Shown: positions 50,797 through 64,000, counted from the first letter of the stretch. The stretch: 64,000 nt of DNA from Membranipora membranacea (GCA_914767715.1 OU612071.1:16178948-16242947); one strand, 5' to 3'. Translations and numbers: made by a program. The notes: a model not told the origin generated them from the letters alone.

Positions 50797-52387
50797 CCCA
50801 TCGTCACAGGGAGCTAATATTTTATATGAGATATAGCGACGTCATTGCGAACCTCAAGACAGAGTTTCAAGTGTTTCTAGGCGAGTAAAGATTTCTGCCA
50901 AATTATTGGCTAATTTCCCCAGGACCGTACCTATCGATTTTTGTCGATTTCTTGCAAATTACCTCTATTGAATACGCATCATCACAGGGAGCTAATATTT
51001 TATATGAGACATAGGGACGTCATTGCGAACCTCAAAACAGTGTTTCAAGCGTTTCTAAGCAACTATAAAATTTTGCCAAATTATTGGCTAATTTCCCCAG
51101 GGCTGTACCTATCGATTTTTGTCGATTTCTTGCAAATTACCTCTATTGAATACGCATCATCACAGGGAGCTAATATTTTATATGAGACATAGGGACGTCA
51201 TAACGAACCTCAAAACAGAGTTTCAAGCGTTTCTAAGCGACTATAGAATTTTGCCAAATTATTGGCTAATTTCCCCAGGGCCGTACCTATCGATTTTTGT
51301 CGATTTCTTGCAAATTACCTCTATTGAAGACGCATCATCACAGGGAGCAAATATTTTATATGAGATATGGGGACGTCATTGCGAACCTCAAAACAGAGTT
51401 TCAAGCGTTTCTAAGCGAGTAAAGATTTCTGCCCAATTAATGGCTAATTTCCCCAGGACCGGACCTATCGATTTTTGTCGATTTCTTGCAAAACTCTTCG
51501 ATAGAATACGCATGGTCACATGGAGCTAATATTTTATATGAGATATAGGGACGTCATTGCGAACCTCAAGACAGAGTTTCAAGTGTTTCTAAGCGAGTAA
51601 AGATTTCTGCCCAATTAATGGCTAATTTCCCCAGGACCGGACCTATCGATTTTTGTTGATTTCTTGCAATATTCTTCGATAGAATACGCATCGTCACAGG
51701 GAGCTAATATTTTATGTGAGATATAGGGACGTCATTGCGAACCTCAATACAGAGTTTCAAGCGTTTCTAAGCGAGTAAAGATTTCAGCCTAATTAATGGC
51801 TAATTTCCCCAGGACCGTACCTATCGATTTTTGTTGATTTCTTGCAAAATTCTTCGATAGAATACGCATCGTCACAGGGAGCTAATATTTTATATGAGAT
51901 ATGGGGATGTCATTGCGAACCTCAAAACAGTGTTTCAAGCGTTTCTAAGCAACTATAGAATTTTGCCAAATTATTGGCTAATATCCCCAGGACCGTACCT
52001 ATCGATTTTAGTCGATTTCTTTCAAATTACCTCTATTGAATACGCATCATCACAGGGAGCTAATATTTTATATGAGACATAGGGACGTCATAACAAACCT
52101 CAAAACAGAGTTTCGAGCGTTTCTAAGTGAGTAAAGAATTATGCCAAATTATTTGCTAATTTTCCCCAGGACCGTACCTATCGATTTTTGTCGATTTCTT
52201 GCAAAATACCTCGATAGAATACGCATGGTCACAGGGAGCTAATAACTTATATGAGATATAGGGACGTCATTGCAAACCTAATAACATAGTTTCAAGTGTT
52301 TCTAAGCGAGTAAAGAATTCTGTCAAATTATTTGCTAGTTTCCCAAGGACCGTACGTATCGATTTTTGTCGAATTCTTGCAAAATAC
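50797..52387 (+). repeat. Satellite block 11, family A
   Basis: A monomers repeating block 9 at an offset of 2095 bp over most of the length. It ends at the same AATACCTAGATAGAAAACGC, GTTACATGGAGCTTATATTT switch. Confidence 0.8.
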
Positions 52388-55300
52388 CTAGATAGAAAAC
52401 GCATCGTTACATGGAGCTTATATTTTAGATGAGACATATAGACGTCATTGCGAACCTCAAAACAGAGTTTCAAGCGTTTCTAAGCTAGTAAATAATTCTG
52501 CCTAATTATTGGCTAATTTCCCCAGGACCGTACCTATCGATTTTTGTCGATTTTTTGCAAAATACCTAGATCGAAAACGCATCGTCACAGGGAACCAATA
52601 TTTTAGATGAGATATAGGGACGTCATTGCGAACTTCAAAACAGAGTTTCAAACGTTTCTAAGCTAGTAAAGAATTCTGCCCAATTATTGGCTAATTTCCC
52701 CAGGACCGTACCTATCGATTTTTGTCGACTTTTTGCAAAATACCTAGATCGAAAACGCATCGTCACAGGGAGCCAATATTTTAGATGAGATATAGGGACA
52801 TCATTGCGAACTTCAAAACAGAGTTTCAAACGTTTCTAAGCTAGTGAAGAATTCTGCCCAATTATTGGCTAATTTCCCCAGGACCGTACCTATCGATTTT
52901 TGTCGATTTCTTGCAAAATACCTAGATAGAATACGAATCGTCACAGGGAGCTAATATTTTATATGAGATATAGGGACGTCATTGGGAACCTCAAAACAGA
53001 GTTTCAAAGCTTTCTTAGCTAGTAAAGAATTCTGCCCAATTATTGCCTATTTTCCCAAGGACCGTACCTATCGATTTTTGTCGATTTCTTGCAAAATACT
53101 TCGATAGAATACGAATCGTCACAGGGAGCTAATATTTTAGATGAGATATAGGGACGTCATTGCGAACCTCAAAACAGAGTTTCAAGCGTTTCTAAGCGAG
53201 TAAATAATTCTGCCCAATTATTGGCTAATTTCCCCAGGACCGTACCTATCCATTTTTGTTGATTTCTTGCAAAATACCTCGATAGAAGACGCATCGTCAC
53301 AGGGAGCTAATATTAAATATGAGATATAGGGACGTCATCTCAAACCTCAAAACAGAGTTTCAAGCGTTTCTAAGCGAGTAAATAATTCTGCCCAATTATT
53401 GGCTAAGTTGCCCAGGACCGTACCTATCGATTTTTGTCGATTTTTTGCAAAATACCTAGCTCGAAAAAACATCGTCACAGGGAGCCAATATTTTAGATGA
53501 GATATAGGGACGTCATTGCGAACTTCAAAACAGAGTTTCAAACGTTTCTAAGCTAGTAAAGAATTCTGCCCAATTATTGGCTAATTTCCCCAGGACCGTA
53601 CCTATCGATTTTTGTCGATTTTTTGCAAAATACCTAGATCGAAAACGCATCGTCACAGGGAGCCAATATTTTAGATGACACATAGGGACGTCATTGCGAA
53701 CTTCAAAACAGAGTTTCAAACGTTTCTAAGCTAGTGAAGAATTCTGCCCAATTATTGGCTAAGTTCCCCAGGACCGTACCTATCGATTTTTGTCGATTTT
53801 TTGCAAAATACCTAGATCGAAAAAACATCGTCACAGGGAACCAATATTTTAGATGAGATATAGGGACGTCATTGCGAACTTCAAAACAGAGTTTCAAACG
53901 TTTCTAAGCTAGTAAAGAATTCTGCCCAATTATTGGCTAATTTCCCCAGGACCGTACCTATCGATTTTTGTCGACTTTTTGCAAAATACCTAGATCGAAA
54001 ACGCATCGTCACAGGGAGCCAATATTTTAGATGAGATATAGGGACGTCATTGCGAACTTCAAAACAGAGTTTCAAACGTTTCTAAGCTAGTGAAGAATTC
54101 TGCCCAATTATTGGCTAAGTTCCCCAGGACCGTACCTATCGATTTTTGTCGACTTTTTGCAAAATACCTAGATCGAAAACGCATCGTCACAGGGAGCTAA
54201 TATTTTAGATGAGATATAGGGACGTCATTGCAAACTTCAAAACAGAGATTCAAACGTTTCTAAGCTAGTAAAGAATTTTGCCCAATTATTGGCTATTTTC
54301 CCCAGGACCGTACCTATCGATTTTTGTCGATTTCTTGCAAAATACCTAGATAGAATACGAATCGTCACAGGGAGCTAATATTTTATATGAGATATAGGGA
54401 CGTCATTGCGAACCTCAAAACAGAGTTTCAAAGCTTTCTTAGCTAGTAAAGAATTCTGCCCAATTATTGGCTATTTTCCCAAGGACCGTACCTATCGATT
54501 TTTGTCGATTTCTTGCAAAATACCTCGATAGAATACGAATCGTCACAGGGAGCTAATATTTTATATGAGATATAGGGACGTCATCTCAAACCTCAAAACA
54601 GAGTTTCAAGGGTTTCTAAGCGAGTAAAGAATTCTGCCAAATTATTTGCGAATTTCCCCAGGAGCTTACCTATCGATTTTTGTCGATTTCTTGCAAAATA
54701 CCTAGATAGAAAATGCATTGTCACAGGGAGCTAATATTTTAGATGAGAAATAGGGACATCATTGCGAACTTCAAAACAGAGTTTCAAACGTTTCTAAGAT
54801 AGTAAAGAATTCTGCCCAATTATTGGCTATTTTCCCCAGGACCGTACCTATCGATTTTTGTCGATTTCTTGCAAAATACTTCGATATAATACTTATCGTC
54901 ACAGGGAGCTAATATTTTATATGAGATATAGGGACGTCATTGCGAACTTCAAAACAGAGTTTCAAACGTTTCTAAGCTAGTGAAGAATTCTGCCCAATTA
55001 TTGGCTAAGTTCCCCAGGACCGTACCTATCGATTTTTGTCGATTTTTTGCAAAATACCTAGATCGAAAACGCATCGTCACAGGGTGCCAATATTTTAGAT
55101 GAGATATAGGGACGTCATTGCGAACTTCAAAACAGAGTTTCAAACGTTTCTAAGCTAGTGAAGAATTCTGCCCAATTATTGGCTAAGTTCCCCAGGACCG
55201 TACCTATCGATTTTGTCGATTTTTTGCAAAATACCTAGATCGAAAACGCATCGTCACAGGGAGCTAATATTTTAGATGAGATATAGGGACGTCATTGCAA

Positions 55301-58300
55301 ACTTCAAAACAGAGATTCAAACGTTTCTAAGCTAGTAAAGAATTTTGCCCAATTATTGGCTATTTTCCCCAGGACCGTACCTATCGATTTTTGTCGATTT
55401 CTTGCAAAATACCTAGATAGAATACGAATCGTCACAGGGAGCTAATATTTTATATGAGATATAGGGACGTCATTGCGAACCTCAAAACAGAGTTTCAAAG
55501 CTTTCTTAGCTAGTAAAGAATTCTGCCCAATTATTGGCTATTTTCCCAAGGACCGTACCTGTCGATTTTTGTCGATTTCTTGCAAAATACCTCGATAGAA
55601 TACGAATCGTCACAGGGAGCTAATATTTTATATGAGATATAGGGACGTCATTGCGAACCTCAAAACAGAGTTTCAAGCGTTTCTAAGCGAGTAAATAATT
55701 CTGCCCAATTATTGGCTAATTTCTCCAGGACCGTACCAATCCATTTTTGTTGATTTCTTGCAAAATACCTCGATAGAAGACGCATCGTCACAGGGACCTA
55801 ATATTAAATATGAGATATAGGGACGTCATCTCAAACCTCAAAACAGAGTTTCAAGGGTTTCTAAGCGAGTAAAGAATTCTGCCCAATTATTTGCTAATTC
55901 CCCCAGGACCGTACCTATCGATTTTTGTCGATTTCTTGCAAACTACCTAGATAGAAAACGCATTGTCACAGGGAGCTAATATTTTAGATGAGAAATAGGG
56001 ACATCATTGCAAACTTCAAAACAGAGTTTCAAACGTTTCTAAGATAGTAAAGAATTCTGCCCAATTATTGGCTATTTTCCCCAGGACCGTACCTATCGAT
56101 TTTTGTCGATTTCTTGCAAAATACTTCGATATAATACTTATCGTCACAGGGAGCTAATATTTTAGATGAGATATAGGGACGTCATTGCGAACTTCAAAAC
56201 AGAGTTTCAAACGTTTCTAAGCTAGTGAAGAATTCTGCCCAATTATTGGCTAAGTTCCCCAGGACCGTACCTATCGATTTTTGTCGATTTTTTGCAAAAT
56301 ACCTAGATCGAAAACGCATCGTCACAAGGAGCCAACATTTTAGATGAGATATAGGGACGTCATTGCGAACTTCAAAACAGAGTTTCAAACGTTTCTAAGC
56401 TAGTAAAGAATTCTGCCCAATTATTGGCTAATTTCCCCAGGACCGTACCTATCGATTTTTGTCGATTTTTTGCAAAATACCTAGATCGAAAACGCATCGT
56501 CACAGGGAGCCAATATTTTAGATGAGATATAGGGACGTCATTGCGAACTTCAAAACAGAGTTTCAAACGTTTCTAAGCTAGTGAAGAATTCTGCCCAATT
56601 ATTGGCTAAGTTCCCCAGGACCGTACCTATCGATTTTTGTCGATTTTTTGCAAAATACCTAGATCGAAAAAACATTGTCACAGGGAACCAATATTTTAGA
56701 TGAGATATAGGGACGTCATTGCGAACTTCAAAACAGAGTTTCAAACGTTTCTAAGCTAGTAAAGAATTCTGCCCAATTATTGGCTAATTTCCCCAGGACC
56801 GTACCTATCGATTTTTGTCGACTTTTTGCAAAATACCTAGATCGAAAACGCATCGTCACAGGGAGCCAATATTTTAGATGAGATATAGGGATGTCATTGC
56901 GAACTTCAAAACAGAGTTTCAAACGTTTCTAAGCTAGTAAAGAATTTTGCCCAATTATTGGCTATTTTCCCCAGGACCGTACCTATCGATTTTTGTCGAT
57001 TTCTTGCAAAATACCTAGATAGAATACGAATCGTCACAGGGAGCTAATATTTTATATGAGATATAGGGACGTCATTGCGAACCTCAAAACAGAGTTTCAA
57101 AGCTTTCTTAGCTAGTAAAGAATTCTGCCCAATTATTGGCTATTTTCCCAAGGACCGTACCTATCGATTTTTGTCGATTTCTTGCAAAATACCTCGATAG
57201 AATACGAATCGTCACAGGGAGCTAATATTTTATATGAGATATAGGGACGTCATTGCGAACCTCAATACAGAGTTTCAAGCGTTTCTAAGCGAGTAAATAA
57301 TTCTGCCCAATTATTGGCTAATTTCCCCAGGACCGTACCTATCCATTTTTGTTGATTTCTTGCAAAATATCTCGATAGAAGACGCATCGTCACAGGGACC
57401 TAATATTAAATATGAGATATAGGGACGTCATCTCAAACCTCAAAACAGAGTCTCAAGGGTTTCTAAGCGAGTAAAGAATTCTGCCCAATTATTTGCTAAT
57501 TTCCCCAGGACCGTACCTATCGATTTTTGTCGATTTCTTGCAAAATACCTAGATAGAAAACGCATTGTCACAGGGAGCTAATATTTTAGATGAGAAATAG
57601 GGACATCATTGCGAACTTCAAAACAGAGTTTCAAACGTTTCTAAGATAGTAAAGAATTCTGCCCAATTATTGGCTATTTTCCCCAGGACCGTACCTATCG
57701 ATTTTTGTCGATTTCTTGCAAAATACTTCGATATAATACTTAACGTCACAGGGAGCTAATATTTTAGATGAGATATAGGGACGTCATTGCGAACTTCAAA
57801 ACAGAGTTTCAAACGTTTCTAAGCTAGTGAAGAATTCTGCCCAATTATTGGCTAAGTTCCCCAGGACCGTACCTATCGATTTTTTTTCGACTTTTTGCAA
57901 AATACCTAGATCGAAAACGCATCGTCACAGGGAGCCAATATTTTAGATGAGATATAGGGACGTCATTGCGAACTTCAAAACAGAGTTTCAAACGTTTCTA
58001 AGCTAGTGAAGAATTCTGCCCAATTATTGGCTAATTTCCCCAGGACCGTACCTATCGATTTTTGTCGATTTCTTGCAAAATACCTAGATAGAATACGAAT
58101 CGTCACAGGGAGCTAATATTTTCTATGAGATATAGGGACGTCATTGCGAACCTCAAAACAGAGTTTCAAAGCTTTCTTAGCTAGTAAAGAATTCTGCCCA
58201 ATTATTGCCTATTTTCCCAAGGACCGTACCTATCGATTTTTGTCGATTTCTTGCAAAATACCTCGATAGAATACGAATCGTCACAGGGAGCTAATATTTT

Positions 58301-61300
58301 ATATGAGATATAGGGACGTCATTGCGAACCTCAAAACAGAGTTTCAAGCGTTTCTAAGCGAGTAAATAATTCTGCCCAATTATTGGCTAATTTCCCCAGG
58401 ACCGTACCTATCCATTTTTGTTGATTTCTTGCAAAATACCTCGATAGAAGACGCATCGTCACAGGGAGCTAATATTAAATATGAGATATAGGGACGTCAT
58501 CTCAAACCTCAAAACAGAGTTTCAAGGGTTTCTAAGCGAGTAAATAATTCTGCCCAATTATTGGCTAATTTCCCCAGGACCGTACCTATCGATTTTTGTC
58601 GATTTTTTGCAAAATTCCTAGACAGAAAACGCATCGTAACAGGGAGCTAATATTTGAGATGAGATATAGGGACGTCATTGCAAACTTCAAAACAGAGTTT
58701 CAAACGTTTCTAAGCTAGTGAAGAATTCTGCCCAATTATTGGCTAAGTTCCCCAGGACCGTACCTATCGATTTTTGTCGATTTTTCGCAAAATACCTAGC
58801 TCGAAAAAACATCGTCACAGGGAGCCAATATTTTAGATGAGATATAGGGACGTCATTGCGAACTTCAAAACAGAGTTTCAAACGTTTCTAAGCTAGAAAA
58901 GAATTCTGCCCAATTATTGGCTAATTTCCCCAGGACCGTACCTATCGAATTTTGTCGATTTTTTGCAAAATACCTAGATCGAAAACGCATCGTCACAGGG
59001 AGCCAATATTTTAGATGAGATATAGGGACGTCATTGCGAACTTCAAGACAGAGTTTCAAACGTTTCTAAGCTAGTGAAGAACTCTGCCCAATTATTGGCC
59101 AAATTCCCCAGGACCGTACCTATCGATTTTTGTCGATTTTTTGCAAAATACCTAGATCGAAAACGCATCGTCACAGGGAGCTAATATTTTAGATGAGATA
59201 TAGGGACGTCATTGCGAACTTCAAAACAGAGTTTCAAACGTTTCTAAGCTAGTGAAGAATTCTGCCCAATTATTGGCTAAGTTCCCTAGGACCGTACCTA
59301 TCGATTTTTGTCGATTTTTTGCAAAATACCTAGATCGAAAACGCATCGTCACAAGGAGCCAACATTTTAGATGAGATATAGGGACGTCATTGCGAACTTC
59401 AAAACAGAGTTTCAAACGTTTCTAAGCTAGTAAAGAATTCTGCCCAATTATTGGCTAATTTCCCCAGAACCGTACCTATCGATTTTTGTCGATTTTTTGC
59501 AAAATACCTAGATCGAAAACGCATCGTCACAGGGAGCCAATATTTTAGATGAGATATAGGGACGTCATTGCGAACTTCAAAACAGAGTTTCAAACGTTTC
59601 TAAGCTAGTGAAGAATTCTGCCCAATTATTGGCTAAGTTCCTCAGGACCGTACCTATCGATTTTTGTCGATTTTTTGCAAAATACCTAGATCGAAAAAAC
59701 ATCGTCACAGGGAACCAATATTTTAGATGAGATATAGGGACGTCATTGCGAACTTCAAAACAGAGTTTCAAACGTTTCTAAGCTAGTGAAGAATTCTGCC
59801 CAATTATTGGCTAAGTTCCCCAGGACCGTACCTATCGATTTTTGTCGATTTTTTGCAAAATACCTAGATCGAAAAAACATCGTCACAGGGACCAAATATT
59901 AAATATGAGATATAGGGACGTCATCTCAAACCTCAAAACAGAGTTTCAAGGGTTTCTAAGCGAGTAAAGAATTCTGCCCAATTATTTGCTATTTTCCCCA
60001 GGACCGTACCTATCGATTTTTGTCGATTTCTTGCAAAATACCTAGATCGAAAACGCATTGTCACAGGGAGCTAATATTTTAGATGAGAAATAGGGACATC
60101 ATTGCGAACTTCAAAACAGAGTTTCAAACGTTTCTAAGATAGTAAAGAAATCTGCCCAATTATTGGCTATTTTCCCCAGGACCGTACCTATCGATTTTTG
60201 TCGATTTCTTGCAAAATACTTCGATATAATACTTATCGTCACAGGGAGCTAATATTTTAGATGAGATATAGGGACGTCATTGCGAACTTCAAAACAGAGT
60301 TTTAAACGTTTCTAAGCTAGTGAAGAATTCTGCCCAATTATTGGCTAAGTTCCCCAGGACCGTACCTATCGATTTTTGTCGATTTTTTGCAAAATACCTA
60401 GATCGAAAACGCATCGTCACAAGGAGCCAATAATTTAGATGAGATATAGGGACGTCATTGCGAACTTCAAAACAGAGTTTCAAACGTTTCTAAGCTAGTA
60501 AAGAATTCTGCTCAATTATTGGCTAATTTCCCCAGGACCGTACCTATCGATTTTTGTCGATTTTTTGCAAAATACCTAGATCGAAAACGCATCGTCACAG
60601 GGAGCCAATAATTTAGATGAGATATAGGGACGTCATTGCGAACTTCGAAAGAGAGTTTCAAACGTTTCTAAGTTAGTGAAGAATTCTGCCCAATTATTGG
60701 CTAATTTCCCCAGGACCGTACCTATCGATTTTTGTCGATTTCTTGCAAAATACCTAGATAGAATACGAATCGTCACAGGGAGCTAATATTTTATATGAGA
60801 TATAGGGACGTCATTGCGAACCTCAAAACAGAGTTTCAAAGCTTTCTTAGCTAGTAAAGAATTCTGCCCAATTATTGCCTATTTTCCCAAGGACCGTACC
60901 TATCGATTTTTGTCGATTTCTTGCAAAATACCTCGATAGAATACGAATTGTCACAGGGAGCTAATATTTTATATGAGATATAGGGACGTCATTGCGAACC
61001 TCAAAACAGAGTTTCAAGCGTTTCTAAGCGAGTAAATAATTCTGCCCAATTATTGGCTAATTTCCCCAGGACCGTACCTATCCATTTTTGTTGATTTCTT
61101 GCAAAATACCTCGATAGAAGACGCATCGTCACAGGGAGCTAATATTAAATATGAGATATAGGGACGTCATCTCAAACCTCAAAACAGGGTTTCAAGGGTT
61201 TCTAAGCGAGTAAAGGATTCTGCCCAATTATTTGCTAATTTCCCCAGGACCGTACCTATCGATATTTGTCGATTTCTTGCAAAATACCTAGATAGAAAAC

Positions 61301-64000
61301 GCATTGTCAAAGGGAGCTAATATTTTAGATGAGAAATAGGGACATCATTGCGAACTTCAAAACAGAGTTTCAAACGTTTCTAAGATAGTAAAGAATTCTG
61401 CCCAATTATTGGCTTTTTTCCCCAGGACCGTACCTATCGATTTTTGTCGATTTTTTGCAAAATTCCTAGATAGAAAACGCATCGTAACAGGGAGCTAATA
61501 TTTGAGATGAGATATAGGGACGTCATTGCAAACTTCAAAACAGAGTTTCAAACGTTTCTAAGCTAGTGAAGAATTCTGCCCAATTATTGGCTAAGTTCCC
61601 CAGGACCGTACCTATCGATTTTTGTCGATTTTTTGCAAAATACCTAGCTCGAAAAAACATCGTCACAGGGAGCCAATATTTTAGATGAGATATAGGGACG
61701 TCATTGCGAACTTCAAAACAGAGTTTCAAACGTTTCTCAGCTAGTAAAGAATTCTGCCCAATTATTGGCTAATTTCCCCAGGACCGTACCTATCGATTTT
61801 TGTCGATTTTTTGCAAAATACCTAGATCGAAAACGCATCGTCACAGGGAGCCAATATTTTAGATGAGATATAGGGACGTCATTGCGAACTTCAAGACAGA
61901 GTTTTAAACGTTTCTAAGCTAGTGAAGAATTCTGCCCAATTATTGGCCAAGTTCCCCAGGACCGTACCTATCTATTTTTGTCGATTTTTTGCAAAATACC
62001 TAGATCGAAAACGCATCGTCACAGGGAGCTAATATTTTAGATGAGATATAGGGACGTCATTGCGAACTTCAAAACAGAGTTTCAAACGTTTCTAAGCTAG
62101 TGAAGAATTCTGCCCAATTATTGGCTAAGTTCCCCAGGACCGTACCTATCGATTTTTGTCAATTTTTTGCAAGATACCTAGATCGAAAACGCATCGTCAC
62201 AAGGAGCCAACATTTTAGATGAGATATAGGGACGTCATTGCGAACTTCAAAACAGAGTTTCAAACGTTTCTAAGCTAGTAAAGAATTCTGACCAATTATT
62301 GGCTAATTTCCCCGGACCGTACCTATCGATTTTTGTCGATTTTTTGCAAAATACCTAGATCGAAAACGCATCGTCACAGGGAGCCAATATTTTAGATGAG
62401 ATATAGGGACGTCATTGCGAACTTCAAGACAGAGTTTCAAACGTTTCTAAGCTAGTGAAGAATTCTGCCCAATTATTGGCTAATTTCCCCAGGACCGTAC
62501 CTATCGATTTTTGTCGATTTTTTGCAAAATACCTAGATCGAAAACGCATCGTCACAAGGAGCCAATATTTTAGATGAGATATAGGGACGTCATTGCGAAC
62601 TTCAAGACAGAGTTTCAAACGTTTCTAAGCTAGTGAAGAATTCTGCCCAATTATTGGCCAAGTTCCCCAGGACCGTACCTATCTATTTTTGTCGATTTTT
62701 TGCAAAATACCTAGATCGAAAACGCATCGTCACAGGGAGCTAATATTTTAGATGAGATATAGGGACGTCATTGCGAACTTCAAAACAGAGTTTCAAACGT
62801 TTCTAAGCTAGTGAAGAATTCTGCCCAATTATTGGCTAAGTTCCCCAGGACCGTACCTATCGATTTTTGTCAATTTTTTGCAAGATACCTAGATCGAAAA
62901 CGCATCGTCACAAGGAGCCAACATTTTAGATGAGATATAGGGACGTCATTGCGAACTTCAAAACAGAGTTTCAAACGTTTCTAAGCTAGTAAAGAATTCT
63001 GACCAATTATTGGCTAATTTCCCCAGACCGTACCTATCGATTTTTGTCGATTTTTTGCAAAATACCTAGATCGAAAACGCATCGTCACAGGGAGCCAATA
63101 TTTTAGATGAGATATAGGGACGTCATTGCGAACTTCAAGACAGAGTTTCAAACGTTTCTAAGCTAGTGAAGAATTCTGCCCAAATATTGGCTAAGTTCCC
63201 CAGGACCGTACCTATCGATTTTTGTCGATTTTTTGCAAAATACCTAGATCGAAAACGCATCGTCACAAGGAGCCAATATTTTAGATGAGATATAGGGACG
63301 TCATTGCGAACTTCAAAACAGAGTTTCAAACGTTTCTAAGCTAGTAAAGAATTCTGCTCAATTATTAGCTAATTTGCCCAGGACCGTACCTATCGATTTT
63401 TGTCGATTTTTTGCAAAGTACCTAGATCGAAAACGCATCGTCACAGGGAGCTAATATTTTAGATGAGATATAGGGACGTCATTGCGAACTTCAAGACAGA
63501 GTTTCAAACGTTTCTAAGCTAGTGAAGAATTCTGCCCAATTATTGGCTAAGTTCCCCAGGACCGTACCTATCGATTTTTGTCGATTTTTTGCAAAATACC
63601 TAGATCGAAAACGCATCCTCACAAGGAGCCAATATTTTAGATGAGATATAGGGACGTCATTGCGAACTTCAAAACAGAGTTTCAAACGTTTCTAAGCTTG
63701 TAAAGAATTCTGCTCAATTATTAGCTAATTTCCCCAGGACCGTACCTATCGATTTTTGTCGATTTTTTGCAAAATACCTAGATCGAAAACGCATCGTCAC
63801 AGGGAGCCAATATTTTAGATGAGATATAGGGACGTCATTGCGAACTTCAAAACAGAGTTTCAAACCTTTCTAAGCTAGTGAAGAATTCTGCCCAATTATT
63901 GGCTAAGTTCCCCAGGACCGTACCTATCGATTTTTGTCGATTTTTTGCAAAATACCTAGATCGAAAACGCATCGTCACAGGGAGCTAATATTTTAGATGA
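52388..64000 (+). repeat. Satellite block 12, family B with intermediate units
   Basis: Mostly B monomers, often exact 178-mers, mixed with intermediate units (TTTATATGAG combined with TCTTGCAAAATACC, and AAAGCTTTCTTAGCTAG at about 53010, 54432, 55500, 57100, 58171 and 60841) and TAATATTAAATATGAG units. Longer offsets include 3027 bp (56194 to 59221), 2670-2848 bp (58321 to 60991, 58687 to 61535) and ~712 bp (61891 to 62604). No 68-bp truncated unit occurs here. The block is open at the window end. Confidence 0.88.

Larger units (their letters stand above)
9045..64000 (+). repeat. 178-bp satellite DNA array, ~310 monomers, open at window end
   Basis: GTCGATTTCTTGC recurs from 9048 with a period of 178 (next at 9226) to the end of the window, always in the same orientation and with no unrelated insertion. 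Landmarks in the consensus: CATCGTCACAGGGAGC (35-50), ATGAGATATAGGGACGTCA (62-80), ACAGAGTTTCAA (95-106), TCTGCCCAATTATTGGC (130-146), CCCCAGGACCGTACC (153-167). Two families, A and B, differ at positions 9 (C/T), 23 (C/A), 27 (A/C), 31 (T/A), 51 (T/C), 61 (T/G), 89 (C/T), 107 (G/A) and 119 (G/T). Monomer size, homogeneity and higher-order structure resemble centromeric or pericentromeric satellites; that location is inference. Short open frames inside are repeat by-products. Confidence 0.97.

Noticed and set aside
9287-52082. Many + strand open frames of 61-136 codons in the A satellite, such as 12249-12659, 20080-20490 and 51119-51529.
   Set aside because: They are the same monomer read through successive frames, since 178 bp shifts frame each unit. 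Many start at TTG (for example TTGTCGATT), lengths depend on chance stop loss, and no protein features are present.
32096-63685. Minus-strand 64-codon open frames in B monomers as genes.
   Set aside because: The first codon is TTG in the ones I checked, the frame starts and stops at the same monomer positions, and repetition follows the satellite period. Kept only as a low-interest test.
9045-64000. CRISPR array or bacterial tandem repeat.
   Set aside because: Repeats are contiguous 178-mers without unique spacers, next to spliced genes; this is eukaryotic satellite DNA.
9045-64000. Pol III promoter in the monomer (GAGGTTCGCAATGAC on the minus strand).
   Set aside because: Only the GGTTCG half of a B box is present, with no A box at the right distance and no consistent terminator.

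Overview
The window is from a eukaryotic genome, most likely an invertebrate animal. Coding sequence is split by GT-AG introns, metazoan AATAAA poly(A) signals are present, one gene looks like a Slo2/KCNT-type potassium channel, and most of the window is a large head-to-tail satellite array. I see no bacterial operons, rRNA, tRNA or CRISPR. I cannot name the species.

Positions 1-9044 are ordinary single-copy DNA with two supportable genes, both on the + strand. The first is the 3' end of a Slo2-like channel gene: three exons (356-443, 695-791, 1364-1513) joined in phase, with a C-terminus ending in a PDZ-ligand-like TTKL. The second is a compact gene for a 60-residue secreted peptide with six cysteines (coding parts 6316-6394 and 6837-6940), with a possible TATA box, a spliced 5' leader and poly(A) signals. 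Between and around them are small transposon-like repeats: a TIR-bearing element just after the channel stop codon, two opposed copies of a ~385-bp TTAA-flanked MITE that form a foldback at 5089-5877, a 55-bp hairpin, a duplicated ~72-bp segment, a poly-G run and a pentanucleotide microsatellite.

Positions 9045-64000 are one uninterrupted satellite array with a 178-bp monomer, all units in the same orientation, roughly 310 units, continuing past the window end. Two monomer families, here called A and B, differ at nine diagnostic positions and alternate in twelve blocks. On top of the monomer period lie higher-order repeats with offsets of 1042, 2314, 3379 and 3894 bp, among others. A 68-bp truncated unit with one fixed breakpoint recurs 18 times. 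This fits repeated unequal exchange and segmental amplification, as in centromeric or other heterochromatic satellites. The many short open frames in the array are by-products of the repeat. 178 is not a multiple of three, and many of these frames begin with TTG rather than ATG, so none is annotated as a gene.

Monomer numbering used below: position 1 is the G of GTCGATTTCTTGC, and position 178 is the last T of the following CGATTTTT.
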